Shown: positions 51,664 through 52,540 of the stretch, in pieces | Layout: each line of letters starts with the position of its first letter | Numbering within the stretch: the stretch's first letter is position 1 | Assembly: GCA_013286385.1 (NCBI GenBank) | Contig: JABDFU010000012.1 | Span: forward strand, 1 to 52,540 | DNA: 52,540 bases | Direction: 5' to 3' | Source of the DNA: Bacteroidota bacterium | Lineage (GTDB): Bacteria > Bacteroidota > Bacteroidia > JABDFU01 | Notes under the pieces: generated by a model | Told to the model about the DNA's origin: nothing | Seen by the model: only the letters and a program-made list of their open reading frames with translations | The model's database searches: none | Translations under genes and position numbers: made by a program

Positions 51664-52540
51664 TCAGGCAGTAACCGGTTTCAACGCTTTAGCAACGCAA
51701 TCTGAAATTTTTGAAGCAAGTTCCTTCACTTCCTTTTCTGTCCAGGTGCAGCGGATTCCAAAGGAAATCAGTTTGCCGATAACTTCCTGGGTTTTGGGAA
51801 GCTGAAGACTTGAATAATCCTGGCGATCAGGAGCCAGCTGAGCCGTAAATTTAGCGGCTGAGCGCATTCCCTTCAGGTGATCCCATTGGTTAATGAAATG
51901 ATACATATTCAGAAACCAGTAGTTAAATCCTCCGATAGCAGCTTTGTTCAATTCATTCACGGTGCGTTGCGCTGAGGCCGTGTCGGGTAAAAAAATATTC
52001 AGAAAGGTTGCTGAGTCGCCGGCAGGATCAGGCAACCGGCTGAAACCTATTTCAGGATTTTTGGAGAGTTCAGAAACAAGCAGTTGTTTATTGTGTCTGT
52101 TCTTTTCCAGAATAAAAGGAACCCGTCGGGTTTGAGCAACGGCAACAGCTGCATTGAGTTCGCTGATCCGGTAATTGAAACCAAGAATGGGATGTTTTTC
52201 CATACCCCTGTTGCTTCCGATATGGTCGTGTCCGTGGTCGGTATAGGTTTCTATAAGCTCATACGTTTTTTTGTCGTCGGTAACGATAACTCCGCCTTCT
52301 CCGGCAGTGGCAATTTTGAAAAAGTCGAAGGAATAACTGCCTGATTTTCCGAATAAGCCGACATGCTTGCCTTTATAAGAGGCGGCAAAGGCCTGTCCGG
52401 CATCCTCAATCAGAATCAGATTGTGTTTTTTGCAGGTAGCAAGAATGCTCTCCATTTCTGCCATTCCTCCGCACATGTGCACAAGGCAAACGGCCTTGGT
52501 TTTAGCCGTAATTGCTTTTGCTATTCCGTCGGCACTAAGA
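51664..52540 (-). CDS. kdnA: 8-amino-3,8-dideoxy-octulosonate transaminase (DegT/DnrJ family), partial
   Basis: The open frame enters from the right edge without a start codon; about 291 codons are visible and roughly 100-140 N-terminal residues lie outside. It has LIEDAGQAFAASYKGKHVG, the Schiff-base Lys in SFDFFKIATAGEGG, and the NYRISELNAAVA block of sugar aminotransferases. Paired with kdnB it should aminate C8-aldehyde Kdo with glutamate as donor and PLP as cofactor. The GTG at 52482 is only an internal codon and not a start. Final gene of the window; the operon promoter lies beyond 52540. Confidence 0.88.
   Translation of the reverse strand, partial: LSADGIAKAITAKTKAVCLVHMCGGMAEMESILATCKKHNLILIEDAGQAFAASYKGKHVGLFGKSGSYSFDFFKIATAGEGGVIVTDDKKTYELIETYTDHGHDHIGSNRGMEKHPILGFNYRISELNAAVAVAQTRRVPFILEKNRHNKQLLVSELSKNPEIGFSRLPDPAGDSATFLNIFLPDTASAQRTVNELNKAAIGGFNYWFLNMYHFINQWDHLKGMRSAAKFTAQLAPDRQDYSSLQLPKTQEVIGKLISFGIRCTWTEKEVKELASKISDCVAKALKPVTA

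Overview
The window reads as a chromosomal segment of a Bacteroidota bacterium. The evidence is two proteins with type IX secretion (T9SS) C-terminal sorting tails, a T9SS plug protein (DUF5103), a PorE-like TPR/PD40 protein, paired DUF1573 proteins, BT_3928- and DUF1599-family genes, and several -7 promoter boxes of the form TANNTTTG. The order within the phylum cannot be fixed from sequence reading alone. No insertion sequence, CRISPR array, integrase or replication origin was seen.

Layout. 1-860 is the start of a polysaccharide ABC-2 exporter permease cut by the left edge. 879-4168 is a PKD-repeat T9SS cargo adhesin split by an 11-G tract. 4193-8768 holds a putative aminopeptidase, a YdcF protein, valS and tRNA-Gly(CCC). 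8839-11868 holds two DUF1573 proteins, an aminotransferase and fabG. 11865-21871 holds mazG, the T9SS plug, a WG-repeat protein, a small membrane protein, a T9SS cargo protein, mltF, a 58-aa protein, an M23 peptidase, sucD and mnmE. 22260-29723 is a visibly AT-richer surface-glycan island: three glycosyltransferases, an FkbM methyltransferase, an acyltransferase, an MptE-like protein and a decayed GT39 gene. 29716-40897 returns to core genes: cdaA-folP, DUF1599, BT_3928, a DppB-like permease, tpiA, prmA, a very large conserved-looking secreted protein split by a one-base shift, and plsY. 40921-46623 is a giant PorE-like protein ending in three SPOR-like modules. 47198-52540 is a leftward Kdo operon.

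The most interesting unit is the right-hand operon. In transcription order it reads kdnA (cut by the edge), kdnB, kdsA, a transaldolase-CBS fusion, a KdsC-like HAD phosphatase and kdsB. This covers every step from arabinose-5-phosphate to an activated 8-amino-Kdo (Kdo8N). The position normally filled by the arabinose-5-phosphate isomerase KdsD (SIS-CBS-CBS) is instead filled by a fructose-6-phosphate-aldolase-like domain carrying a KdsD-like CBS pair. I infer that this is a nucleotide-sensing enzyme that makes or channels a Kdo precursor.

Two large secreted-protein genes are broken at homopolymers (G11 and T6). The mnmE start and the GT39 remnant show similar one-base problems. These are either contingency-type switches and real decay, or homopolymer errors in the assembly; raw reads would decide.
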